From: Streptomyces sp. CBMA152
GTDB lineage: Bacteria > Actinomycetota > Actinomycetes > Streptomycetales > Streptomycetaceae
DNA length: 64,000 nucleotides
Reading direction: 5' to 3'
NCBI RefSeq assembly: GCF_014596475.1
Contig: NZ_MECJ01000033.1
Coordinates: 124,001-188,000 of the forward strand
The notes under the pieces are model-generated. The model saw only the letters and a program-made list of their open reading frames with translations. It made no database searches and was not told where the DNA came from. How positions within the stretch are numbered: the stretch's first letter is position 1; each line of letters begins with the position of its first letter. Shown piece by piece: positions 42,120 through 49,028 of this stretch. Position numbers and translations under genes: made by a program.

Positions 42120-43394
42120 ATGAGCGGGGAGAAGAAGACAGTGGCGAAACTCCTGCCGGGACTGCCGAGACTGCCGCAGCTGTCGAAGCGAGAGCCGAGG
42201 CGCGAGGGCGAGTGCCGCCGGGACGACGATCTCGCGGGCCCGCCGGCGAACGGCTACGCGATGCTGCCCTGGCTGCTGATGGGCCTCGGCTCGTTCTCCA
42301 ACCTGGTGAGCGGCCAGACCCCGAACCCCTGGATCGGCGGCGCGGGTCTGCTCGCCTTCAACTCCCTGTACATCTCGGTGGTCTTCCGCGCCTTCGACAA
42401 GGACAAGCGCGAGACCCGGGGGACCTACGCGGCCCTCGCCACGATGGGCGTCATCACGTACGGCCTCGCGCTCGGCTACGGCGGCACCTGGCTGCTCTTC
42501 TTCCCGCTGCTCGCGCTCGCCTGCGGCGCGGTGCTGCGCAACCGGCGGCTCAGCGCCGTGATGGTCCTGCTGACCGTCTCGGTGAGCTCGATCTCCGGCA
42601 TCCGCACGGGCAACCCGTGGGACGACGTGACCATCGCGTACGGAACGTTCCTGTCCGGCATGGTGACGGCGGCGGTCCTCTCGCTCTCCCAGACCGTGCG
42701 CGAACTGCGCGACACCCGGCAGGAGCTGGCCCGAGCGGCGGTGGAGAAGGAACGTCTCCGCTTCTCCCGCGACCTGCACGACCTGCTCGGCCACACCCTC
42801 TCGGTGATCGTGGTGAAGTCGGAGGCGGCCCGCCGCCTCGCCCCCCGCGATCTGGACGCGGCGCTCAGCCAGGTCGCCGACATCGAGTCGGTCGGCCGCC
42901 AGGCGCTCACCGAGATCCGCGAGGCCGTCACCGGCTACCGCGAGGGGAGCCTGGGCACCGAACTCGACCGGGCCCGCTCGGCGCTCATCGCGGCCGACAT
43001 CGCCCCCGTCGTACGCCAGTCGGGCCCCCCGCTGGCCAAGCAGTCGGAGGCGCTGCTCGGCTGGGTGGTACGGGAGGCGGTGACCAACGTCGTACGGCAC
43101 AGCGGCGCGACCAAGTGCGAGATCGTCGTCGACGGCGCGCCCGAACGCGTACGGCTGAAGATCACGGACAACGGACGCGGCGTACCATCCGAACAGCCCG
43201 CCACCACCGCTCCACTGATCGGCGGTACGGGCCTGAAGGGTCTCACCGAACGCCTCGCGGCGGCCGGCGGCTCCCTCGACGCGGGCCCCGGACCGCGCGG
43301 CGGCTTCCAGGTCGCCGCCGAACTCCCGGTAGACCCGCTCGACGCCGAGCTCGAAGCCGAGCTGGAGACGGAACACGGGGCCGCACGGGGATGA
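42120..43394 (+). CDS. DesK-like sensor histidine kinase (HisKA_3)
   Basis: A 424-residue kinase with five or six membrane segments (about residues 48-195) and a cytoplasmic HisKA_3/HATPase core: phospho-acceptor His in FSRDLHDLLGHTLSVIV, N box VREAVTNVVRHSG, G box ITDNGRGVP and GGTGLKGL. ATG at 42120 is 4 bp after the permease stop; GTG at 42141 with GGGGAG 9 nt upstream is a good alternative. Its cognate NarL-type regulator is at 45591, separated by an inserted islet. It probably senses membrane state or exporter substrate. Confidence 0.92.
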   Translation: MSGEKKTVAKLLPGLPRLPQLSKREPRREGECRRDDDLAGPPANGYAMLPWLLMGLGSFSNLVSGQTPNPWIGGAGLLAFNSLYISVVFRAFDKDKRETRGTYAALATMGVITYGLALGYGGTWLLFFPLLALACGAVLRNRRLSAVMVLLTVSVSSISGIRTGNPWDDVTIAYGTFLSGMVTAAVLSLSQTVRELRDTRQELARAAVEKERLRFSRDLHDLLGHTLSVIVVKSEAARRLAPRDLDAALSQVADIESVGRQALTEIREAVTGYREGSLGTELDRARSALIAADIAPVVRQSGPPLAKQSEALLGWVVREAVTNVVRHSGATKCEIVVDGAPERVRLKITDNGRGVPSEQPATTAPLIGGTGLKGLTERLAAAGGSLDAGPGPRGGFQVAAELPVDPLDAELEAELETEHGAARG

Positions 43395-43412
43395 CGGTCC
43401 CCTGGGGATGAT

Positions 43413-43434
43413 GGGGAGAACGGCATGATCAGGG
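43413..43434 (+). pseudogene. Remnant 5' end of response-regulator gene
   Basis: Nineteen bases after the kinase stop, GGGGAG (43413-43418), a 6-nt spacer and ATGATCAGG (43425-43433; Met-Ile-Arg) form exactly the ribosome binding site and first codons expected for a regulator starting MIRVLLAED. The matching body VRVLLAEDQ continues only at 45620, on the far side of the islet. I read this as the severed start. Confidence 0.55.
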
Positions 43435-44184
43435 CTGTCGGGGCTTGCCCCGTTCCCACAGCTCCTCGCCGTGCTCCGCGAACCGGTCGAACATGCCCCC
43501 GTCCCCCTGGCGGCGCAGATGCAACAGGGGCGAGTCGTGGCCGACCAGGCGCGCCAGATGGGGGGTGACGAGGGCTTCGTGGTCGAACCGGAACACGGAC
43601 AGGCTCACGTGATTGATCGCGTCGAGAGACGATGAGAATCGCGTCTCCACGCCTTCCGCAGGGCCGAGGCGGTCGAGATGCTCCAACGTGGTCCTGATGC
43701 GGGTGGATACGGTCAGCGCCACATCCTCGATGGCCTCACGCTGACGTGTCACCTCGCCCTCGGGGTCCCCGAGCAGGAAGCGGACCCGGCACCCCGCCTC
43801 GGCCTTCCGCCGGATCGTCTCGGAGAACTGAGGAACCTGGGTCCAGAAGAAGTAGTTGGTGAACCCGGCGAAGAACAGTTCGGCCGTCGCGCCTTCGACG
43901 AGATCGGCCCACACGGTCGATGGGCAGGCGGACCGATAGGGATAACTGTGAACCATCTCCCGGTCGTTGCCTGTCTTGATCCGGTCCTTCACTGCCTGCG
44001 GCCACAACATCTCTTCATCTACTCCCAGCGCCCGAGCGGCATCCTCGCGGTTCCGTAGGTGCGGTGTCAGTGCCGCGTCCGCGAGCCATCGTTCCACCTG
44101 CTTCAGCGATACCCCCACCCGGTGTGCCAACTGGCGGGGCGTGACACCCGCATCGTCCATGGCGGAGCGTAAGGCGGTGTTCAA
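43429..44184 (-). CDS. XRE-type HTH protein with PLD-like C-terminal domain
   Basis: A 251-residue protein. Residues 1-65 form a Cro/XRE helix-turn-helix (VTPRQLAHRVGVSLKQVERWL, then a winged LRNREDAARALGV). The rest resembles a phospholipase D-like or TIR-free sensor fold found C-terminal to XRE domains in streptomycetes: GATAELFFAGFTNYFFW, RRKAEAGCRVRFLLGDPEGEV, and SLSVFRFDHEALVTPHLA; no intact HKD motif is seen. Its stop codon falls at the junction with the split kinase/regulator operon. Probably the islet's own regulator. Confidence 0.8.
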   Translation of the reverse strand: MNTALRSAMDDAGVTPRQLAHRVGVSLKQVERWLADAALTPHLRNREDAARALGVDEEMLWPQAVKDRIKTGNDREMVHSYPYRSACPSTVWADLVEGATAELFFAGFTNYFFWTQVPQFSETIRRKAEAGCRVRFLLGDPEGEVTRQREAIEDVALTVSTRIRTTLEHLDRLGPAEGVETRFSSSLDAINHVSLSVFRFDHEALVTPHLARLVGHDSPLLHLRRQGDGGMFDRFAEHGEELWERGKPRQP

Positions 44185-44298
44185 GTCAACCCCTTCGACG
44201 CTGACGTTCGGGCCTTCTCAAGACCGTACCGACGAACGCCCCAACTGTCCCCGGAAGATGCGGCGATAGGTCCGGAAGGGTGCGCCACGATGCGGCGC

Positions 44299-44340
44299 AT
44301 GGCTACAACACGCGCTCCGGAGAAGGCGGGTAGCAAGTGA
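44299..44340 (+). CDS. Possible 13-residue coupled leader peptide
   Basis: ATG at 44299 opens MATTRAPEKAGSK, ending in a TGA that overlaps the GTG start of the next gene (GTGA). Its only support is this overlap and position 150 bp after the divergent HTH gene start; it may simply be chance. Confidence 0.3.
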   Translation: MATTRAPEKAGSK

Positions 44341-44576
44341 CCTCTGACGCGCTGAACACGACATGGAAGCCCGGGACCCCGGTGTACGACGCGGCCAGTC
44401 AGATGGTCGGGGAGGTACGCGAGCAGCGCGGGCTCGTGCTGACACTCACCCGCCCGTCCGGGCTTCGCTGGCACACACGAGCCATCGCGGTACGGGACGC
44501 AAACGACCGCGAACTCCTCCAACTGCGGGCCCTGCACCGGCATCACCGTAACGCCCAGCGTCTCCCGCGTTCCTAG
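44337..44576 (+). CDS. Small islet protein, 79 residues, unknown function
   Basis: Starts GTG with GGAGAAGG upstream. The protein has a beta-rich core: TPVYDAASQMVGEVREQRGLVLTL, PSGLRWHTRAIAVRDANDREL, then a basic His-rich tail (LHRHHRNAQRLPR). The layout (property of a PRC-like or SH3-like small beta barrel plus basic tail) is typical of unnamed proteins beside streptomycete XRE genes. I cannot name the family. It is divergent from the HTH-PLD gene and upstream of the glycine-rich protein gene. Confidence 0.7.
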   Translation: MTSDALNTTWKPGTPVYDAASQMVGEVREQRGLVLTLTRPSGLRWHTRAIAVRDANDRELLQLRALHRHHRNAQRLPRS

Positions 44577-44707
44577 ATCCCTCGCCCGGCCGCACGCGAT
44601 CGTGAAGCGGAGTTGGCCGGGTGAGGTCCAAGTGCCCGCCCCGGCTGGTGGAAACCCCTGGACAGGTCGAGCAACCAGGGCGGGCCCCTATCAGGGAGGT
44701 ACCGCAC

Positions 44708-45208
44708 ATGCGCGACGCACGGACCCTGCTGACCCCTGACGGGTTCGGGGGTGTGGTCGCAACAGTCCGCGACAACAACCCCGACATGCCCGACGCTACG
44801 GCACAGCGGATCGTGACGGAAGCGATCAAGTTCGTGGCAGCTGCTGCCCAGTTCCCCACGGTGAAGATCACCCCGTCCGACATCGTGGACGAGGGATGGC
44901 ACGCGCTGATCCTGCACACGAACCTGTACGAGAAGCTCTGTGACCGGCTCGGCCGGTTCGTGCATCACTGGCCCGAGCGCCCCGACCGGGAACGGCACGA
45001 CCCTCACGCGCTGACCCGCACGGTAGCGCTGATCGAACAGGCGGGGTACGGCGTGGACTGCGAGCTGTGGACGGGACCGACCACGGCCTTGGTCGCCGTG
45101 GCCGCGAACTGCTCTCACACCCCGAAGCCGGGAGGGTGCGGGCCGATCAACCCCGGCAACTGCGCTTCCCACTGCTCGGGAGGCGGCGGGGACGGTGACG
45201 ATGGCTAG
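44708..45208 (+). CDS. GRDP-like glycine-rich domain protein
   Basis: A 166-residue protein with an N-terminal helical domain whose DIVDEGWHALILHTNLYEKL matches the WH-x-H/L type motif of glycine-rich domain-containing (GRDP, PF07173-like) proteins. The C-terminus is Cys/Gly-rich: NCSHTPKPGGCGPINPG, CASHC, then GGGGDGDDG, with four to five Cys and no signal peptide. GGAGG at 44695-44699 lies 8 nt before ATG. In bacteria such proteins are uncharacterised; the Cys/Gly tail could bind metal. Confidence 0.75.
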   Translation: MRDARTLLTPDGFGGVVATVRDNNPDMPDATAQRIVTEAIKFVAAAAQFPTVKITPSDIVDEGWHALILHTNLYEKLCDRLGRFVHHWPERPDRERHDPHALTRTVALIEQAGYGVDCELWTGPTTALVAVAANCSHTPKPGGCGPINPGNCASHCSGGGGDGDDG

Positions 45209-45241
45209 GCTTCCTGCACCTACGACTGAGAGGTGAGGGCA

Positions 45242-45499
45242 ATGGATGCGGACGAAGCCCGCCGGACGGACGCCAAGCTGCGGCGGATGGGTATCCCGTG
45301 GGTGGTCGCGCCGGTGGATCCGGAGGCCCCGGCGGGGAGGTGGGGCGTGTACGACAGCGCCGAGCCGTCGACCCGCAAGCCCATCGCCCCTGACGTGCTG
45401 GGGGATGTCATGGCAAAGCTGCTCGCGACCCGCCCTGAACTCCCAGGGAAGCAGCAGGCCCCGACCCGGGGATTCATCCTCCTGCCCCAACAGGATTGA
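45242..45499 (+). CDS. Small islet protein, 85 residues, unknown function
   Basis: ATG at 45242 follows AGAGGTGAGG. The protein is soluble with RTDAKLRRMGIPWVVAPVDPEAPAG (cut before full length), a WGVYD strand and an end rich in Pro/Gln. It follows the GRDP-like gene after 33 bp and is probably co-transcribed. I do not recognise it. Confidence 0.7.
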   Translation: MDADEARRTDAKLRRMGIPWVVAPVDPEAPAGRWGVYDSAEPSTRKPIAPDVLGDVMAKLLATRPELPGKQQAPTRGFILLPQQD

Positions 45500-45578
45500 C
45501 CCCTTGATGCGGCCCGGGTCGGCGTTCACCGCGGACGCCGACCGGGGCTCTTCCGCGCCCTGACCGGGGCACACCCCG

Positions 45579-45590
45579 TAGGCTCATCGT
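45579..45590 (+). promoter_or_regulatory. Leaderless -10 before response regulator
   Basis: TAGGCT (45579-45584) is 6 nt from the GTG start at 45591, with no Shine-Dalgarno sequence. This suggests that the regulator now uses a promoter supplied at the islet edge. Confidence 0.5.
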
Positions 45591-46232
45591 GTGGATGAGA
45601 TGCCCCAGGAACACCGGCCGGTCAAATCTGTAAGAGTCCTGCTCGCCGAGGACCAGGGCATGATGCGCGGTGCTCTCGCCCTGCTGCTCGGGCTTGAGGA
45701 GGACATGGAGGTCGTCGCCCAGGTGGCGGCGGGCGACCGAATCGTCGAGACGGCGCTCACCTCCCGCCCCGACGTCGCCCTCCTCGACATCGAACTCCCG
45801 GGCCTGAGCGGCCTGGACGCGGCGGCGCAGCTGCGCGAGGAGTGCCCGGAGTGCCGGGTGCTGATCCTCACCACGTTCGGGCGGCCCGGGTATCTGCGCC
45901 GGGCCATGGAGGCGGGCGCGGCGGGATTCCTCGTCAAGGACGGGCCGGTGGAGGACCTGGCCGAGGCGATCCGCCGGGCCCTGCGCGGCGAGACCGTCAT
46001 CGACCCGGCGCTCGCCGCCGCCGCGCTCAGCGCGGGCGCCAACCCGCTCACCGCCCGCGAGGTGGACGTCCTGAACGCGTCGGTGGACGGCGCGACCGTC
46101 GCCGACATCGCGGGCAAGCTGCATCTGTCGGAGTCGACGGTACGCAACTACCTCTCGTCGGCGATCGGCAAGACCCAGACGCGCAACCGCATGGAGGCGG
46201 TGCGGGCGGCGAGGCAGCAGGGTTGGCTGTAG
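45591..46232 (+). CDS. NarL/DesR-type response regulator with displaced N-terminus
   Basis: A 213-residue regulator. Receiver residues: acidic pair in LLAEDQG, phospho-acceptor Asp in VALLDIELPGLSG, and Lys in GFLVKDGP; C-terminal LuxR HTH has LTAREVDVLNASVDGATVADIAGKLHLSESTVRNYL (a two-part motif). The first 13 residues (VDEMPQEHRPVKS) are atypical and come from islet DNA; homologues begin MIRVLLAED. Its partner kinase is at 42120. The stop TAG directly abuts the convergent MFS stop. Confidence 0.92.
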   Translation: MDEMPQEHRPVKSVRVLLAEDQGMMRGALALLLGLEEDMEVVAQVAAGDRIVETALTSRPDVALLDIELPGLSGLDAAAQLREECPECRVLILTTFGRPGYLRRAMEAGAAGFLVKDGPVEDLAEAIRRALRGETVIDPALAAAALSAGANPLTAREVDVLNASVDGATVADIAGKLHLSESTVRNYLSSAIGKTQTRNRMEAVRAARQQGWL

Positions 46233-47663
46233 CTACCGCTTACTGGTGGCCCGTGGCAGCCACACCAGCGCCACCACCATGCTCGCCATCAGCACGAACC
46301 CGCCGGTGCGGAAGGCCAGCGCGTAGCCGTCGGTGAGGGCGTCGGGGGTGAGCGAGGAGCCGGTGCGGGCGGCGGCGGCCGTCGACAGCGTGGCGAGGCC
46401 GAGCGCGCCGCCCATCGTGCGGGAGGTGTTGACGAGCCCGGAGACCAGTCCGGCCTCGCCCGGCGCCGCGCCGGAGGTGGCGAGGGCGGCGAGCGGGGTG
46501 GTGGCGAGCCCGGCACCGGTCATCATCAAGATGCCCGGCACCAGGATCGACATCCAGTACGGGTCGCCCGCCTGCATCGTGGACTGCCAGCCGAACCCGG
46601 CGGCGGCGATCAGCAGGGCGATGACGGTGAGGTTGCGCGTACCGGTCACCGGCATCAGGCGCGGGGCGATCTTCGCGCCGAGGACGATGCTCAACGAGCT
46701 GGGGATCAGGGCGCATCCGGCGCCGAGCGGGGTGTAGCCGAGGACGTTCTGGGCGTACAGCGTCATGAAGTACCAGGTGCAGAAGGTCGCCGAGCCGCAG
46801 GCGAACATCACGACGTTGGCGGACGAGACGGCTCTGATCCGCAGCAGCCGCAGCGGCATCAGCGGGGCCGCCGCGCGCGCCTCCACGGCCAGGAACGCGC
46901 CGAGCAGCGCGAGCCCGCCGAACAGCGGGGCCAGCGTCTCGGGCGCGGTCCAGCCCGCCTGTTCGGTCTGGACGATGCCGTACGCGAGGACGGCGAGCCC
47001 GCTGGTGACGAGGACGGCACCGGGCAGGTCGAGGCGCTGGTGGGCACCGGCGCGGCTCTCGGTGATCCACAGGGCGGCGCCGGTGAGGACGAGGGCGCCG
47101 ACGGGCACGTTGATGAGCAGCACCCAGCGCCAGGACAGGGTGTCGGTCAGGACGCCCCCGACGAGTCCGCCCGCCGCGCCGCCGCCCGCGCCGACCGCCG
47201 CCCAGGTCCCTATGGCCCTTGTACGGGCGGCGCCTTCCGGGACGGCGGCGGTGAGGATGGTGAGCGTGGACGGCGCGAGCACGGCGGCGCCGAGGCCCTG
47301 TACGCCCCGCGCGAGCAGCAGCTGCCACCCCTCCTGCGCGAGCCCGCCGGCGAGACTGGCGGCGGTGAACAGGCCGAGGCCGACGAGGAACATGCGCTTG
47401 CGCCCGAACAGGTCTCCGGCGCGGCCGCCGAGGAGCATGAAACCGGCGTACGCGATGGAGTAGGCGTTGACCACCCACTGCAGCCCGGACGGGGTCATCC
47501 CGAGGCCGGTCCGCATGGAGGGGAGAGCGACGTTGACGACGGAGACATCGAGGACGACGAGGAATTGCCCGGCGCAGGCGGCGAGGAGTACGAGCCAGGT
47601 TCGCGCGGCGGGTGTGCGGGTGGGTATCGCGGTGTCTGCGGGCGCTTGGACCATGCGGGCCAT
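46233..47663 (-). CDS. DHA2-family MFS drug transporter (EmrB/QacA type)
   Basis: A 476-residue transporter with 14 predicted helices. Motif D1 LDVSVVNVALPSM in helix 1, GGRAGDLFGRKRMFL (loop 2-3) and the helix-5 antiporter motif LTILTAAVPEGAARTRAIG, WAAVGAGGGAAGGLVGG are typical of EmrB/QacA exporters. It converges on the response regulator with no intergenic base. ATG at 47663, alternative at 47654. Substrate unknown. Confidence 0.92.
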   Translation of the reverse strand: MARMVQAPADTAIPTRTPAARTWLVLLAACAGQFLVVLDVSVVNVALPSMRTGLGMTPSGLQWVVNAYSIAYAGFMLLGGRAGDLFGRKRMFLVGLGLFTAASLAGGLAQEGWQLLLARGVQGLGAAVLAPSTLTILTAAVPEGAARTRAIGTWAAVGAGGGAAGGLVGGVLTDTLSWRWVLLINVPVGALVLTGAALWITESRAGAHQRLDLPGAVLVTSGLAVLAYGIVQTEQAGWTAPETLAPLFGGLALLGAFLAVEARAAAPLMPLRLLRIRAVSSANVVMFACGSATFCTWYFMTLYAQNVLGYTPLGAGCALIPSSLSIVLGAKIAPRLMPVTGTRNLTVIALLIAAAGFGWQSTMQAGDPYWMSILVPGILMMTGAGLATTPLAALATSGAAPGEAGLVSGLVNTSRTMGGALGLATLSTAAAARTGSSLTPDALTDGYALAFRTGGFVLMASMVVALVWLPRATSKR

Positions 47664-47684
47664 GCTCGCAGCCGGGCGGTTCTT

Positions 47685-47826
47685 TCCCCACCCCGCCCCT
47701 TCCCGAAAGCCCTTGGCGGGCGGCCGAGTTCGTCGGCTGCGAGCCGGTGGGGGCTGGTCGCGCAGTTCCCCGCGCCCCTAAATACCTAGGGGCGCGGGGA
47801 ACTGCGCGAGCAACCCAGCACGATGG
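47685..47826. repeat. Dispersed intergenic repeat, copy i (A + inverted B pair)
   Basis: A element at 47685-47709, B arms at about 47755-47779 and 47788-47811 around AATACCT. Same composite structure as copy f, including the CACGAT boundary. Lies between the MFS start and the thiolase stop (both minus strand). Confidence 0.92.
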
Positions 47827-47829
47827 GGC

Positions 47830-49017
47830 CTACCTCCGTAGGAGTGTCACCGACGCCGCCCCGCCCAACCCGATGTTGTGCGTCAGCCCGACCCCCGCGC
47901 CCCCCACCTGCCGCACCCCCGCCTCCCCCCGCAGCTGCCACACCACCTCCGCCACCTGCGCCAGACCTGTCGCTCCCAGCGGATGGCCCTTGGAGATCAG
48001 GCCGCCCGACGGGTTCACCACCCACCGGCCGCCATACGTCGTCGCCCCCGACTCCACCAGCTTCCCCGACTCCCCCTCCCCGCACATTCCGAGCGCCTCG
48101 TACGTCAGCAGCTCGTTGATCGAGAAGCAGTCGTGCAGCTCGATCACATCGACGTCCGAGATGTCGAGACCCGACCGCGCGTACACCGCCCGCGCAGCGG
48201 AGCGCGTCATTCCGACCCCCACCACGTCGATGCACCGCCCGGACGCGAACGACTCCTCCGTGTCCGTCGTCATCGCCTGGGCGACGATCTCCACGGCCCG
48301 GTCCGCCAGGCCGTGCGCGTCGGCGAAGCGTTCGGAGACGACCACGGCCGCCGCCGAGCCGTCGGACGTCGGGGAACATTGGAACTTCGTCAGCGGGCGG
48401 TGGACGACCGGCGCCGCCAGCACCTCGGCCACCGAACACTCCCACTGGAACTGGGCGTTGGGATTGTTCACCGAATGCCGGTGGTTCTTCGCGCCGACGG
48501 CCGCCAGTTGCGCCGCCGTGGTCCCGTACAGCTCCATGTGCTCACGCGCCGCGTCGCCGAAGATCTGCGCGGTGGGCGGGCTCATCTCGAAGCCGTGGGC
48601 GGCCGCCATCACCGCGTAGTGGCGCGCCACCGGCGACGTCGAGAAGTCGGAGCCGTCCGCGCCCCCGCCCAGCGCACCCCGCTTCATCTTCTCGAACCCC
48701 AGCGCCAGTACGCACTCGCTCACCCCGCCCTCCACCAGCTGCCGCGCCAGCATCAGCGCGCTCGCACCCGTGGCGCAGTTGTTGTTGACGTTGTGGACGG
48801 GGATGCCGGTCAACCCCAGTTCGTACGCCGCCCGTTGACCCGCCGTCGACGGCTGGAAGCAGTACCCGGCCATGACCTGTTCCACCTGCCCGTACGAGAT
48901 CCGCGCGTCGGCGAGCGCCTTCGTGCCCGCCTCCCGCGCCATGTCCCAGTACTGCCACTCCCGCGACTCGGGCTTCTCGAACTTCGCCATGCCCACGCCG
49001 ACCACAAAGCTCTTCAC
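47830..49017 (-). CDS. SCP2/SCPx-type thiolase (lipid-transfer protein, Ltp1-like)
   Basis: A 395-residue thiolase of the SCP2 group. The nucleophilic Cys is in NVNNNCATGASALML; LHDCFSINELL, NPSGGLISKGHPLGATGLAQ carry the other active-site residues. Mycobacterial Ltp1 has nearly the same motif set. It cleaves or condenses beta-keto acyl-CoA, or acts as a retro-aldolase, on bulky side chains. GTG at 49017 has GAGGAG 7 nt upstream and sits 11 bp after the acyl-CoA dehydrogenase stop, so the two form an operon under the KstR-type site at 51230. Confidence 0.92.
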   Translation of the reverse strand: MKSFVVGVGMAKFEKPESREWQYWDMAREAGTKALADARISYGQVEQVMAGYCFQPSTAGQRAAYELGLTGIPVHNVNNNCATGASALMLARQLVEGGVSECVLALGFEKMKRGALGGGADGSDFSTSPVARHYAVMAAAHGFEMSPPTAQIFGDAAREHMELYGTTAAQLAAVGAKNHRHSVNNPNAQFQWECSVAEVLAAPVVHRPLTKFQCSPTSDGSAAAVVVSERFADAHGLADRAVEIVAQAMTTDTEESFASGRCIDVVGVGMTRSAARAVYARSGLDISDVDVIELHDCFSINELLTYEALGMCGEGESGKLVESGATTYGGRWVVNPSGGLISKGHPLGATGLAQVAEVVWQLRGEAGVRQVGGAGVGLTHNIGLGGAASVTLLRR

Positions 49018-49028
49018 GTCCGTACTCC

